Positions 52,242-61,204 of a stretch of DNA of 64,000 bases are shown here, piece by piece. How positions within the stretch are numbered: position 1 is the first letter of the stretch; each line of letters starts with the position of its first letter. Origin of the DNA: Paludibacterium sp. B53371 (GTDB lineage: Bacteria > Pseudomonadota > Gammaproteobacteria > Burkholderiales > Chromobacteriaceae); NCBI RefSeq assembly GCF_018802765.1, contig NZ_CP069163.1:3544311-3608310 (forward strand), written 5' to 3'. A model generated the notes under the pieces. That model saw only the letters and a program-made list of their open reading frames with translations, was not told where the DNA came from and made no database searches. Made by a program: the position numbers and the translations under genes.

Positions 52242-52948
52242 GGCTTTCGATTGGCAAACCCTGGCGCCCCCTGCTTGGCTGTCTCTGCCTGCTGCTGATC
52301 TGGCTGCTGCTGTTTCCCGGCCAGGCCGGGCAGGGGTTTGCGACGCTGCTGTGGTACCAGCTGTCTCTGGCCGCTGCCGCCTCGGGGCTGGCGCTGCTGG
52401 CCGGCGTCGGGCTGGGCGTGCTGGTGACCAGACCGCAAGGCCGGGCCTGGCGACCCCTGCTGCACAGCCTGCTGGCCATGCTGCAATGGTTTCCGCCCCT
52501 GGTCCTGCTGGCCGTGGCGGCACTGCTGATGGGTGGTGGGGTGGGGCCGGCGCTGCTGGCCCTGATGCTCGGCGGGATGTTGCCGGTGGCACAGGCTACC
52601 CTGGACGGGCTGGATGCGGTGCCGGAGGCGACGCGTGAGGTCGGGCGCGCCATCGGCATGACACACTGGCAGCGGCTTTGGCAGATCGAACTGCCGCTGG
52701 CCGCGCCCGTCATGCTCGGCGGCATGCGCCGTGCGGTGATGCTCATCCTCGGTGGCGCCGCCCTGGCCGCGACGCTGGGGACATCGACCCTGGGTCTGCC
52801 TATCATCGCCGGACTCTCCGGCTTCCAGGCCGCCCCGGTGTTTCAGGCAGCGGTGCTGCTGGTTCTGCTGGCGCTGTGTGTCGACCAGCTGTTCGAATTG
52901 CTGGCCCAATCCCTGTCACGCCAGGTGCCCGGCGACACCCCCACCTGA
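52238..52948 (+). CDS. yehW: Osmoprotectant-type ABC permease, YehW-like
   Basis: A 236-residue permease with six helices and the conserved core (LLHSLLAMLQWFPPLVLLAVAALLMGGG, ALLALMLGGMLPVAQATLDGLDAVPEATREVGRAIGMTHWQRLWQIELPLAAPVM). The ATG overlaps the yehX stop (ATGA), completing yehYXW. It ends 1 bp from the convergent amino-acid ABC ATPase gene. Confidence 0.9.
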   Translation: MRLSIGKPWRPLLGCLCLLLIWLLLFPGQAGQGFATLLWYQLSLAAAASGLALLAGVGLGVLVTRPQGRAWRPLLHSLLAMLQWFPPLVLLAVAALLMGGGVGPALLALMLGGMLPVAQATLDGLDAVPEATREVGRAIGMTHWQRLWQIELPLAAPVMLGGMRRAVMLILGGAALAATLGTSTLGLPIIAGLSGFQAAPVFQAAVLLVLLALCVDQLFELLAQSLSRQVPGDTPT

Positions 52949-52949
52949 A

Positions 52950-53717
52950 TCAGGCTTGCTGCGGCAGCTGTTGCGCCCCGGTCAGGGTGGAGACGAAATC
53001 CACCGTCCGCGGATGCTGCGGTTGCCCGAACAGCGCCTGCGGACTGCCCGACTCGATGACCTGACCATCTTCCAGAAACACCACGTGCTGGGCGATGTTC
53101 GCCGCCAGACGCAGATCGTGGGTGGCCATCAGCATGGTCATGCCTTCCTGCGCCAGCTGGCGCAGCACCTCGACCACCTCGCCGGCCAGCTCCGGATCCA
53201 GTGCCGACGTCGGCTCGTCACACAACAGCACCTGCGGTTGCGGCGCCAGCGCACGGGCAATCGCCACACGCTGCTGCTGCCCGCCCGACAGCGTGGCCGG
53301 CCAGGCATCGGCCTTGTGTGCCATGCCGACCTTTTCCAGCAGACTCATCGCCCGGACCCGCGCCTCGGCCTTCGGCACCTTCTGCACGGTGACCAGTCCT
53401 TCCATCACGTTCTCGATCACCGTACGGTGGGGAAACAGCTGGAAGTTCTGAAAGACCATGCCGGTCTGACGCCGCAAGGCCTGCACGGCATGGCGCGAAT
53501 GCTGACCGCGATGATCGAAGTCGATGCGATGCTCGCCCACTTCCACACTGCCGTGCTGCGGGATTTCCAGCAGGTTGACACAGCGCAGCAGCGTACTCTT
53601 GCCACTGCCGGACGGCCCAATCAGCGCCGTGACGGTGCCGGACTCCAGCGCCAGGTCGATGCCCTTGAGCACCGGGTTGTGGCCGAATTGCTTGTGGATC
53701 TGCGTCAGGCGAATCAT
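52950..53717 (-). CDS. Polar amino-acid ABC transporter ATP-binding protein
   Basis: A 255-residue ATPase of the HisP/GlnQ/TcyN group: Walker A GPSGSGKST, signature [15 protein letters not shown], Walker [16 protein letters not shown]-loop ATHD. ATG 53717 follows AAGGAG and overlaps the permease stop by 4 bp. Last gene of the binding protein-permease-ATPase operon. The C-terminal tail is short. Confidence 0.95.
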   Translation of the reverse strand: MIRLTQIHKQFGHNPVLKGIDLALESGTVTALIGPSGSGKSTLLRCVNLLEIPQHGSVEVGEHRIDFDHRGQHSRHAVQALRRQTGMVFQNFQLFPHRTVIENVMEGLVTVQKVPKAEARVRAMSLLEKVGMAHKADAWPATLSGGQQQRVAIARALAPQPQVLLCDEPTSALDPELAGEVVEVLRQLAQEGMTMLMATHDLRLAANIAQHVVFLEDGQVIESGSPQALFGQPQHPRTVDFVSTLTGAQQLPQQA

Positions 53718-54394
53718 GGTCGCGCTCCTTCCTGCGTCAGATGCTGGCCAAAGCGCAGCTCGAGCTTCTGCTGCCACCAGGACAGCACCGAGCTGAACAG
53801 CAGATAGATCAGCGCGGTTTCGGTATAGAGAATCAGCGGTTCATAGGTGACCGACGCAATGCGTTGCGCGGCCTGAAAGATTTCCGGCACCGTCAGTACG
53901 GCGGCCAGCGAGGTGTCCTTGATCAGCGAGATGAAGGTATTGGCCAGCGGCGGCACGGCCACGCGGGTGGCCTGCGGCAGAATGGTACGCTGCATCGCCT
54001 GACGCCAGGTCATGCCAATCGAGTAGGCCGCTTCCCACTGCCCCTTGGGCACCGACTGAATCACCGCGCGGATCACCTCCGAGGTGTAGGCGCCGACATT
54101 GAGCGAGAAGCCGATCAGCGCCGCCGGGAAGGGATCGAACACGATGCCCACCTTCGGCAGACCGTAGAAAATCAGGAACAGCTGCACCAGCAGCGGCGTC
54201 CCGCGGATCAGCCAGACGTAAAAGCGCACGATGGCCACCAGCGGGGCCGGCGCAAACAGCCGCACCAGCGCCGTGACGAAGCCCAGGCTCAGGCCCAGCG
54301 CGAACGACAGCAGCGTCAGCGGCACGGTAAACACCACCCCGGCGTAGAGCAGGGAAGGCAGGGAGTCCAGCATCAGTTTCAACCAGTCCGGCAT
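53714..54394 (-). CDS. Polar amino-acid ABC transporter permease
   Basis: A 226-residue HisM/YecS-type permease with five helices and the EAA-like loop (GQWEAAYSIGMTWRQAMQRTILPQATRVAVPPLANTFI). RFYVWLIRGTPLLVQLFLIFYGLP is diagnostic for the family. A single permease gene implies a homodimer, as in cystine importer YecS. Coupled by a 4-bp overlap to the ATPase. Confidence 0.94.
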   Translation of the reverse strand: MPDWLKLMLDSLPSLLYAGVVFTVPLTLLSFALGLSLGFVTALVRLFAPAPLVAIVRFYVWLIRGTPLLVQLFLIFYGLPKVGIVFDPFPAALIGFSLNVGAYTSEVIRAVIQSVPKGQWEAAYSIGMTWRQAMQRTILPQATRVAVPPLANTFISLIKDTSLAAVLTVPEIFQAAQRIASVTYEPLILYTETALIYLLFSSVLSWWQQKLELRFGQHLTQEGARP

Positions 54395-54433
54395 GATGTC
54401 CTTTCAACAGAGTGGTCGGGCACAAAAGCAAAC

Positions 54434-54455
54434 ACCCCGGCGCATGCGCCGGGGT
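54434..54455 (-). terminator. 22-bp perfect palindrome between binding protein and permease
   Basis: ACCCCGGCGCATGCGCCGGGGT lies 22 bp after the binding-protein stop codon and is followed on the minus strand by a T-rich GTTTGCTTTTG. Probably an attenuating terminator or 3' stabiliser that keeps the binding protein more abundant than the permease. Confidence 0.75.
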
Positions 54456-54477
54456 CGTCGGTGCCTGTTGCGGCAGC

Positions 54478-55245
54478 TTACTTGGAAACGTCGGCGCCGA
54501 AGTACTTGTGCGAAATCTTCTTGTAGGTACCGTCAGCGCTCAGCTCAGCCAGCGCCTTGTTGATGGCGGCCTGCAGTTGCGGGTTGCCCTTGCGGAAGAT
54601 CACGCCGGAGGAATCGGCATTGGCATCGGTCGCCACGATTTTCACCTTGGCATTCGGCTGATGCTTCTTGAAGTCCAGGAAGGACAGGCTGTCGTTGATG
54701 GTGGCATCGACGCGGCCGGAAGCCAGCAGTTCGATGGCGTCATTGAAGCCTTGTACCGGCACGATTTCGGCACCGTTGGCCTGGGCGATCTTGCCGAAGT
54801 TGCTGGTCAGGGTGTTGGCCGATTTCTTGCCCTTCAGATCGGCAAACGACTTGATGCTGCTGTTGTCGCTGCGCACGATCAGCGCCGCCTTGGAGACGAT
54901 GTAGGGATTGGAGAAATCGTACTTGGCCTTGCGGGTTTCCGTGATGCCGACTTCGTTGATCACGGCATCGTAGCGCTTGGCATCCAGACCGGCGATCAGG
55001 CCGTCCCACTTGCCTTCGACAAACTCGGCCTTCACGCCCAGACGCTTGGCGATAGCCTGACCCAGTTCGACATCGAAGCCGACCAGCTTGCCGCTGGCGT
55101 CATGGAAGGTGAACGGGGCATAGGTGCCTTCGGTACCGAACTTGATGACACCGGCAGACTTGATGGCGGCCAGATCATCGGCGAGGGCGGAAGTCGCTGC
55201 CAGCGGCAGGGACAGGGCGAGTAACAGGGTCGGGACGAGTTTCAT
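54478..55245 (-). CDS. Amino-acid (probably cystine) ABC substrate-binding protein
   Basis: A 255-residue secreted protein: signal peptide ending ATSALA, then an SBP_bac_3 fold with GVIKFGTEGTYAPFTFHDASGKLVGFDVELGQAI, KWDGLIAGLDAKRYDAVINEVGIT and KYDFSNPYIVSKAALIV. These strings resemble TcyJ/FliY cystine-binding proteins, so cystine is the best guess; other polar amino acids are possible. First gene of the operon, with a palindromic attenuator downstream. Confidence 0.93.
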   Translation of the reverse strand: MKLVPTLLLALSLPLAATSALADDLAAIKSAGVIKFGTEGTYAPFTFHDASGKLVGFDVELGQAIAKRLGVKAEFVEGKWDGLIAGLDAKRYDAVINEVGITETRKAKYDFSNPYIVSKAALIVRSDNSSIKSFADLKGKKSANTLTSNFGKIAQANGAEIVPVQGFNDAIELLASGRVDATINDSLSFLDFKKHQPNAKVKIVATDANADSSGVIFRKGNPQLQAAINKALAELSADGTYKKISHKYFGADVSK

Positions 55246-55318
55246 GGATGCTCCTGGATTTTGGTTGGTTTTGCAGTGACTTTAACAGCAATAAATTAGT
55301 TCTAGAAATAATAATAAC

Positions 55319-56239
55319 TTATGTTTTTATTTCGGGAGGGTATATATCGCGGCTGTCCTGAGCCAGAAACGCCCGCAAGGCAGAGAGAAAGACATCGACC
55401 TTTCGAGGCCGCAAACCCTGCTGTGGCAGCACCGCGCTCAGCGGCGTGCGCTGTCGTCCGCTCAGGGTGAACGGTGTCAGCACCGCCTGCAACTGGCCCT
55501 GCCGCAGCGCCTCGGCCAGCAACCAGTCGGGCTGTCGCAGCAGCCCTTCGCCTGCCAGCGCCCAGGCAAGCAGCGCCCGGGCATCATTGCTGACATGCCG
55601 GCCAGACACGGCCACTTCCAGCATTTCTCCTTCATGCTGGAAGCGCCAGCGGCTGTGGCGGCGGTAAGTCAGGCAGGTGTGTGCCGCCAGCTCGCGCGGA
55701 TGCTGCGGTACGCCGTGTCGTGCCAGATAGGCCGGACTGGCACAGGTCAGATGATGATAGTGCAACAAGGGCAGGGCAATCAGGGAAGAGTCGGCCAGAT
55801 GGCCGGTGCGCAAGGCCAGATCGATGCCTTCGCCCTGCAGGTCGAGTACCCGGTGATCGATGAGCAGCTCGACCTCGATGTGCGGATAATCGTGGCAAAA
55901 ATCCGCCAGCCAGGGATAAATGAAATGCGCCGCCACCCCAGGCGTGGTCGTCACCCGCAACTGACCATGCGGCTCGCGCGCATGACGCCGTACCGCCTCC
56001 TCGGCCGCCTGAGCCTGCTGCAAGATCTGGCGTGCCTGACCGTACCACAAGCGGCCAGCTTCGGTCATGGCCAGCGCCCGGGTACTGCGCTGTAACAGAC
56101 TGACGCCGAGATGGCGCTCCAGCCGGGAGATGGTGGCAGTCACACTGGCCGGGGCCAGATCCAGCACCCTTGCCGCGGCCGCCATGCTGCCGGCGTCCAC
56201 CACCTGACAGAACACCCGCATCGCCTGAAGCTGATCCAT
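55319..56239 (-). CDS. LysR-family regulator (CrgA/DmlR-like)
   Basis: A 306-residue LysR protein with MRVFCQVVDAGSMAAAARVLDLAPASVTATISRLERHLGVSLL as DNA-binding region and effector-domain strings LRVTTTPGVAAHFIYPWLADF and GIDLALRTGHLADSSLIALPL. It diverges from the NADP-dependent reductase over 112 bp and probably controls it. Confidence 0.93.
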   Translation of the reverse strand: MDQLQAMRVFCQVVDAGSMAAAARVLDLAPASVTATISRLERHLGVSLLQRSTRALAMTEAGRLWYGQARQILQQAQAAEEAVRRHAREPHGQLRVTTTPGVAAHFIYPWLADFCHDYPHIEVELLIDHRVLDLQGEGIDLALRTGHLADSSLIALPLLHYHHLTCASPAYLARHGVPQHPRELAAHTCLTYRRHSRWRFQHEGEMLEVAVSGRHVSNDARALLAWALAGEGLLRQPDWLLAEALRQGQLQAVLTPFTLSGRQRTPLSAVLPQQGLRPRKVDVFLSALRAFLAQDSRDIYPPEIKT

Positions 56240-56351
56240 GCTGCCCCTGAATTCTTCACAAAAAACGAATAATCAATCCATATTGCATGACTTTATTCGC
56301 CATGGCCAGTGACCTAGCCTGAGCACTTTCCCCCGAGATGGAGAACGAGTC

Positions 56352-57350
56352 ATGCAAGGACAATGGTTTCACCTGATTCGCCGCCCAGACGGCATGCCGC
56401 GCCCGGAAGACTTTGCCCTGGTCAGCGGACCCTTGCCGGATCTGGCGGCTGACGAGGTGCTGGTCGAGAACCTGTTTCTGTCTGTTGATCCCTATATGCG
56501 TGAATGCATGGATGCCGAATGGGCATTGCATCAGCCGCTGGAAGGCCGCAGCCTGGGGCGGGTCATCGCCTCGCGAGCCGCCACGCTGCCGGTCGGTTCG
56601 CTGGTGTACCACCGCCAGGGCTGGCGCAGCCATGCCGTCCTCCCCGCCGCCGGGGCCGTGGTGCTGACGCCGCCACCGGGTGTACCGCTGCGCGCCTGGC
56701 TCGGCCTGCTGGGCGGCACCGGCCTGACCGCCTATGTTGCCCTGACCCGTATTGCCCGGTTGCAGCCCGGCGAAGATGTTTTCATCAATGCCGCCGGAGG
56801 AGGGGTCGGCATGGCGGCGGCACTGATGGCACGCCGCTTGGGCGCGGGGCGCATCGTCGGCAGCACCGGCTCCGCCAGCAAGGCGCAAGCGCTGATGGCT
56901 CAGGGGATCTTCGATCAGGTGGTGGATTACCACGATGCCCATGCCACAGAAGCCTTGCAGGCCGCGTTGCCGGGGGGCGCGCAGATTGCGCTGGAAAATG
57001 TCGGCGGACAACAACTGGATCAGACGATCTCGCTGATGGCCGAGCGGGGACGTATCGCCTGGGTCGGTGCGGTCAGTTTGTACAACGGGTCCGGCGCCCC
57101 GCCTCAGCCGAAGTTATACGATATCGTTGGCAAGAGCCTGACCTTGCAGGGTTTCCTGGTGCGGGATTACCGCCCCGTACAGGGCGAACTGGAAGACTGG
57201 CTGCTGCCGGCACTGCAACAGGGGGAACTGCCGCTGGCCGATACCGTGGTGCATGGCCTGGAACGGTGCGCCGATGCGCTGATCGCCATGCTGCAGGGAA
57301 AAAACCTCGGCAAGATGGTGCTGGCTCTGCAAGGCGCGGCGGCTCAATAA
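56352..57350 (+). CDS. NADP-dependent enone/alkenal reductase (CurA/YncB-like)
   Basis: A 332-residue medium-chain reductase of the leukotriene B4 12-hydroxydehydrogenase group, reducing alpha,beta-unsaturated aldehydes and ketones with NADPH. Landmarks: FLSVDPYMRECMDAEW, GGTGLTAYVALTRIA, nucleotide motif NAAGGGVGMAAALMARRLGAGRIVGSTGS, ENVGGQQLD, and QGFLVRDY. GGAGAACGAGTC precedes the ATG. Likely a detoxification gene induced through the divergent LysR protein. The 3' end overlaps zntB by 7 bp. Confidence 0.92.
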   Translation: MQGQWFHLIRRPDGMPRPEDFALVSGPLPDLAADEVLVENLFLSVDPYMRECMDAEWALHQPLEGRSLGRVIASRAATLPVGSLVYHRQGWRSHAVLPAAGAVVLTPPPGVPLRAWLGLLGGTGLTAYVALTRIARLQPGEDVFINAAGGGVGMAAALMARRLGAGRIVGSTGSASKAQALMAQGIFDQVVDYHDAHATEALQAALPGGAQIALENVGGQQLDQTISLMAERGRIAWVGAVSLYNGSGAPPQPKLYDIVGKSLTLQGFLVRDYRPVQGELEDWLLPALQQGELPLADTVVHGLERCADALIAMLQGKNLGKMVLALQGAAAQ

Positions 57351-58360
57351 CGGTCGCGTCCGCGGAATGCCCACCAGCCTGCCAGCCCGGTGAAGCTGGC
57401 CACCAGCAGCACCAGAATCCAGAAACCGTGCGGGTGGCTGGACAAGGGCACGCCGCCGACATTCATGCCGAAAAAGCCGGCCACGATATTGATCGGCAAA
57501 GCCAGCACCGTCACCACCGTCAGGGTGAACAGCGTGCGGTTGGTTTGCTCGTCCAGACGGGTGGCCAGCTCCTCCTGCAACAGCTTGATCCGTTCCACCA
57601 GTCCATCCAGATCGCTCAGCACCAGGGAAAACTCCTCGGTCGAGGTGCGCAGCGCCTGCACATCGGCCTCGGTCAGCCAGACCGGCGGGCGATTGAGCAG
57701 GCGCAGCAGCACACCCGGCTCCGGTGCCAGCAGGCGCCGGAAACGTACCAGCACCCGGCGCATGGCCGCCAGATCCGAGCGGTGGTGGCTCAGACGCTGT
57801 GCCAGCAGATTGTCCTCGATCACGTCCACCCGGGTGGTGGTCTCGCGCACCATGCCGACCAGCACATCCGCCTGATCCTGCAGCAAATGCACCATCAGGC
57901 TGACCGTGGAAGGAAACACCGTACCCTGCCGGACCGCAATGCGCAGCATGTCCACCGATCGCAGCGGCTTGAGGCGCGCGGTCACCAGTACCCGCTGGCT
58001 GGCATAGGCCCAGAGTGTGGAAATGTCCGAAGACAGCAGGTCGGCGCTGAAGGTCACGTCGTTGACCACCGCCAGCAAATCCGGCCCGAGCTGCTCGATA
58101 CGGGTCGAGCGCGAGCCGGCATGGCGCGCCTCGTAGAACTCGTCCGGCAGCGGCAAGTGCTGGCGCAGCCAGCGCTCGGCCGCCGCATTGGCCAGATTGA
58201 AATGCAGCCAGACGAACACCCCTTCCTCGCGGGCGGCCAGACAAGCCTGCGCTTCACTGGCGTCAAGCGGCTCGCCGGGTGTCCCGGGGCGAAAGCGGTA
58301 CGCCGTGATCAGACCGGCCTCGTCCGAGCCGTATTGGGAAGGTGCAATCAGATTTGCCAT
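57344..58360 (-). CDS. zntB: CorA-family zinc transporter ZntB
   Basis: A 338-residue protein: large cytoplasmic alpha/beta domain, long stalk helix (LDGLVERIKLLQEELATRLDEQTNRTL) and two C-terminal helices with the CorA-family GMN motif (AGFFGMNVGGVPLS). The loop after GMN and the short C terminus (FRGRDRY) suit ZntB, a proton-driven zinc importer, rather than CorA. It faces away from the manganese-controlled operon, so metal transport genes flank the region 58361-58734. Confidence 0.9.
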   Translation of the reverse strand: MANLIAPSQYGSDEAGLITAYRFRPGTPGEPLDASEAQACLAAREEGVFVWLHFNLANAAAERWLRQHLPLPDEFYEARHAGSRSTRIEQLGPDLLAVVNDVTFSADLLSSDISTLWAYASQRVLVTARLKPLRSVDMLRIAVRQGTVFPSTVSLMVHLLQDQADVLVGMVRETTTRVDVIEDNLLAQRLSHHRSDLAAMRRVLVRFRRLLAPEPGVLLRLLNRPPVWLTEADVQALRTSTEEFSLVLSDLDGLVERIKLLQEELATRLDEQTNRTLFTLTVVTVLALPINIVAGFFGMNVGGVPLSSHPHGFWILVLLVASFTGLAGWWAFRGRDRY

Positions 58361-58474
58361 GCCGAGAGACGATCCTGCACTGGTTAGGGTGATCGGGGAG
58401 TGTATCCGCGCCAGATTACCATGTTTGTAGATTGTTCCATGCAGTCCGGATAGACGGATGCAGCAAGATAATAC

Positions 58475-58503
58475 TTGACGAAAACCGTTGGCTTTTCTAT
58501 CTT
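58475..58503 (+). promoter_or_regulatory. Sigma70 promoter of the riboswitch-terC operon
   Basis: TTGACG (58475-58480), 17-bp spacer, TATCTT (58498-58503). The start would be near 58510, exactly at the 5' edge of the riboswitch. Together with riboswitch and terminator it accounts for most of the 374-bp gap between zntB and terC. Confidence 0.82.
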
Positions 58504-58510
58504 GGCACTA

Positions 58511-58640
58511 TCCCAAGGGGGAGTAGCTCTTCGCTGTGGTGTCGTCACGACGGATTGCCGGAAACGGCCATCCCGGCATCCCAGGCAGCCCGTGTGCTGC
58601 GAGCAAGACCTTTGCTGCGTAAGCTGAGGTCCCCCTGTCA
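58511..58640 (+). ncRNA. yybP-ykoY manganese riboswitch
   Basis: The two conserved metal-binding segments of this class are present: AAGGGGGAGTAGC (58515-58527) and GCAAGACCTTTGC (58603-58615). The outer stem P1 pairs AGGGGGA (58516-58522) with TCCCCCT (58630-58636). A CGTCA-containing arm (58542-58552) matches the variable middle region. Known examples bind Mn(II) and turn on mntP or alx exporters. Here an intrinsic terminator follows at once, and a terC gene comes next, so Mn should relieve termination. Confidence 0.95.
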
Positions 58641-58647
58641 GGCAGAA

Positions 58648-58686
58648 AACGGCCCTCAGTCCGCAATGGATCCGGGCCGTTTTTTC
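58648..58686 (+). terminator. Riboswitch expression-platform terminator
   Basis: Stem AACGGCCC (58648-58655) and GGGCCGTT (58674-58681) followed by T residues, with inner TCC/GGA pairs. It starts 7 bases after the riboswitch and 49 bp before the terC ATG. Confidence 0.88.
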
Positions 58687-58734
58687 GTGCGCCATGGTGG
58701 TGCCGCGGCCATTGTCTGACCGGGAGCGTCAAGT

Positions 58735-59727
58735 ATGGAAACCATTGGTACCTGGTGGATGTGGGCAGGCTTCTTTGCCCTGGTCCTGTTTATGTTGCTG
58801 GTTGATCTGCTGCTGGTCGGCGGCGGGCGCGAACATCGCGTCAGCTTTCGCGAGGCGGCGAGCTGGTCGGTGATCTGGGTCGCCACGGCCCTGGGCTTTG
58901 CCGGTCTGCTGTGGTGGCATCTGGATGGCCAGTATGGCCGCGAGATGGCCGATACCAAGACACTGGAATTCATCACCGGCTACCTGATCGAAAAATCCCT
59001 GGCCGTTGATAACGTCTTTGTCTGGCTGATGCTGTTTGCTGCCTTCGCCGTGCCGCCCAGCCTGCAAAAGCGCGTGCTGGCCTTTGGCATCCTGGGCGCC
59101 ATCGTGATGCGCACCGGCATGATCTTTGGCGGCGTCTGGCTGATCAACCAGTTCCACTGGCTGCTGTATGTCTTCGGCGCCTTCCTGCTGCTGACCGGCA
59201 TCAAGATGTGGCGCACCGTCGACCAACCTGCCGATCCGGCCAACAATCGCCTGCTGCAATGGCTGCGGCGTCGCCTGAATGTCACCGAACAACTGCAGGG
59301 CGAGCGCTTTGTCGTCATGCAGCACAAAGATGGGCGGCTGACACGTTTTGTCACCCCGCTGTTTCTGGTGCTGATCCTGGTGGAAGTCTCCGACCTGGTG
59401 TTTGCCGTCGACTCCATCCCGGCGATCTTTGCCGTGTCGCGCGACCCCTTCATCGTGCTGACTTCGAACGTGTTCGCCATTCTCGGCCTGCGCGCCATGT
59501 ACTTCCTGCTGGCCGGCCTGGCGGATCGCTTCGTTCTGCTCAAGTATGGCCTGGCCGTGGTGCTGGTATTCATCGGCGCCAAGATGCTGCTGCTGGATGT
59601 GTGGCCGATCCCGGTACTGTTCTCGCTCGGGGTGGTGGCCGCCATCATCGGCACCTCGATCGTGTTGTCGCTGCGCAAGACCGCGCCCGGCGTGCCGCCG
59701 GCCAGCGGCTGGCGAGATGAAGTCTGA
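58735..59727 (+). CDS. alx: TerC/Alx-family manganese exporter
   Basis: A 330-residue integral membrane protein with about nine helices. TerC motifs are VDLLLVGG, the metal-site stretch [20 protein letters not shown] and [43 protein letters not shown], with acidic residues inside helices. E. coli Alx exports manganese and is controlled by the same riboswitch class, matching the leader found here. Followed by htpX after 29 bp. Confidence 0.95.
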   Translation: METIGTWWMWAGFFALVLFMLLVDLLLVGGGREHRVSFREAASWSVIWVATALGFAGLLWWHLDGQYGREMADTKTLEFITGYLIEKSLAVDNVFVWLMLFAAFAVPPSLQKRVLAFGILGAIVMRTGMIFGGVWLINQFHWLLYVFGAFLLLTGIKMWRTVDQPADPANNRLLQWLRRRLNVTEQLQGERFVVMQHKDGRLTRFVTPLFLVLILVEVSDLVFAVDSIPAIFAVSRDPFIVLTSNVFAILGLRAMYFLLAGLADRFVLLKYGLAVVLVFIGAKMLLLDVWPIPVLFSLGVVAAIIGTSIVLSLRKTAPGVPPASGWRDEV

Positions 59728-59756
59728 CCCGGTCTTCCGCTGAAAGGAGCACAGAC

Positions 59757-60638
59757 ATGAAACGTATCGTGTTGTTTGTCCTGACCAACCTGGCGGTGCT
59801 GCTGACCCTGTCGGTCACCGCCCGCCTGCTCGGCGCCGATCGCTTTCTCGGCGCCCAGGGCATGCAGTTTGGCAGCCTGCTGGTGTTTGCTGCCCTGTTC
59901 GGTTTCGGCGGCGCACTGATCTCCCTGGCCATGTCGCGCTGGGTGGCCAAAATGTCGGTCGGCGCCCAGGTCATCACCCAGCCGCAAAACGAGCTGGAGG
60001 CCTGGCTGCTGGGCACGGTTCGCCGCCTGGCACAGCAGGCCGGCATCGGCATGCCCGAAGTCGCCATCTATGACGCGCCGGAGGTGAATGCCTTCGCCAC
60101 CGGCATGCGGCGCGACGCCAGCCTGGTCGCCGTGTCCAGTGGCTTGCTGCACACCATGAGCCGCAGCGAGGCTGAGGCCGTGCTGGCGCACGAAGTGTCG
60201 CATATCGCCAATGGCGACATGGTGACCATGACCCTGCTGCAGGGCGTGATCAACACTTTTGTCATCTTCGTCGCACGTGCCGTCGGCTGGGCGGTCGAAC
60301 GCATGTTGCAGGGCGAAGGACGGCAGGCGAGCTGGGCCTATTTCCTGACCTACTTCGTCCTGGAAATCGTGCTCGGCCTGCTGGGTTCCCTGATCGTGAT
60401 GTGGTTCTCGCGCCAGCGCGAATTCCGTGCCGATGCCGGCGCGGCAAGGCTGGTGGGGCGAGAGGCCATGATTGCCGCCCTGCGCCGGCTGCAGGGCGGG
60501 CAGGCGGCCAGCCTGCCAGCGCGCATGGCGGCCCTGGGGATCCACGGTCTGCCCGGCGGCAGACTGGGCCGGCTGTTTTCCTCCCACCCGCCGCTGGCGG
60601 CGCGGATAGCCGCCCTGCAATCCTGGCGTGCCGTCTGA
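59757..60638 (+). CDS. htpX: Membrane zinc metalloprotease HtpX
   Basis: A 293-residue M48 protease that degrades misfolded membrane proteins. Two N-terminal helices (4-24, 40-60), active site HEVSH (145-149) in [15 protein letters not shown], third zinc ligand in [11 protein letters not shown] (about 222), and two more helices between. AAAGGAGC precedes the ATG. Its place 29 bp after alx puts it under the manganese riboswitch unless an internal promoter exists. Confidence 0.96.
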   Translation: MKRIVLFVLTNLAVLLTLSVTARLLGADRFLGAQGMQFGSLLVFAALFGFGGALISLAMSRWVAKMSVGAQVITQPQNELEAWLLGTVRRLAQQAGIGMPEVAIYDAPEVNAFATGMRRDASLVAVSSGLLHTMSRSEAEAVLAHEVSHIANGDMVTMTLLQGVINTFVIFVARAVGWAVERMLQGEGRQASWAYFLTYFVLEIVLGLLGSLIVMWFSRQREFRADAGAARLVGREAMIAALRRLQGGQAASLPARMAALGIHGLPGGRLGRLFSSHPPLAARIAALQSWRAV

Positions 60639-60681
60639 TCCTGCGTCAGCATGCGCTACCCACTAAACATGGAATGGAACC

Positions 60682-61161
60682 ATGACGGAAACCTACACCG
60701 TGCTCGCCATCCTGATGATCGCCGCCGGTTTTGCCGGCATTCTCCTGCCGCTGCTGCCGGGCGTGCCGCTGATCTTTGGCGGACTGTGGCTGCTGGCCTG
60801 GCACGATGGCTATCAGCATGTCGGTCTGGCCCCGCTGCTGCTATTGGGCCTGCTGGCTCTGCTGGGCTGGCTCGCCGATTACCTGGCCTCGGCCTGGACC
60901 GTACGCAAGAGCGGTGCCAGCTCCCGTGCCATGTGGGGTGCCGGCCTCGGCAGTGTGCTGGGTGTGTTCGGCGGATTGGCGGGCCTGCTGCTCGGCCCGC
61001 TGCTGGGCGCCCTGCTGGGCGAACGCAGCAGCGGCCGCGACTGGCGCCAGGCCGGACGGGCGGCGCTGGCCGCCGGCAGCGGGCTGATCGTCGCCACCCT
61101 GGCCAAATTGCTGCTCGGGTGCCTGATGCTGGCAGTGTTCGGGCTGGCCTGGCTGTGGTAA
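60682..61161 (+). CDS. DUF456-family membrane protein
   Basis: A 159-residue hydrophobic protein with four to five helices (AILMIAAGFAGILLPLLPGVPLIFGGLWLLAW, LLLLGLLALLGWLADYLASAW). PLLPGVPL and the glycine-rich GLGSVLGVFGGLAGLLLGPLLGALLGE match DUF456. It follows htpX by 43 bp in the same direction, so it probably belongs to the terC-htpX transcript. Function unknown. Confidence 0.85.
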   Translation: MTETYTVLAILMIAAGFAGILLPLLPGVPLIFGGLWLLAWHDGYQHVGLAPLLLLGLLALLGWLADYLASAWTVRKSGASSRAMWGAGLGSVLGVFGGLAGLLLGPLLGALLGERSSGRDWRQAGRAALAAGSGLIVATLAKLLLGCLMLAVFGLAWLW

Positions 61162-61164
61162 GGC

Positions 61165-61170
61165 TATAAT
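61165..61170 (+). promoter_or_regulatory. Likely -10 element of the sirtuin gene
   Basis: A perfect TATAAT starts 4 bp after the DUF456 stop codon. It would start RNA near 61177, which excludes ATG 61169 and supports ATG 61205 as the sirtuin start. The -35 region is weak. Confidence 0.5.
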
Positions 61171-61204
61171 GACGGCATCAAACCGTCTTGCCAGAAAAAA
61201 CACC

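Noticed and set aside
58980-60620. 546-codon minus-strand frame opposite alx-htpX
   Set aside because: Both plus-strand genes have clear motifs and a riboswitch; the antisense frame has none.
61169-61204. Upstream start codon for the sirtuin gene
   Set aside because: ATG 61169 overlaps a perfect TATAAT whose transcript would begin after it; the extra 12 residues have no family similarity.
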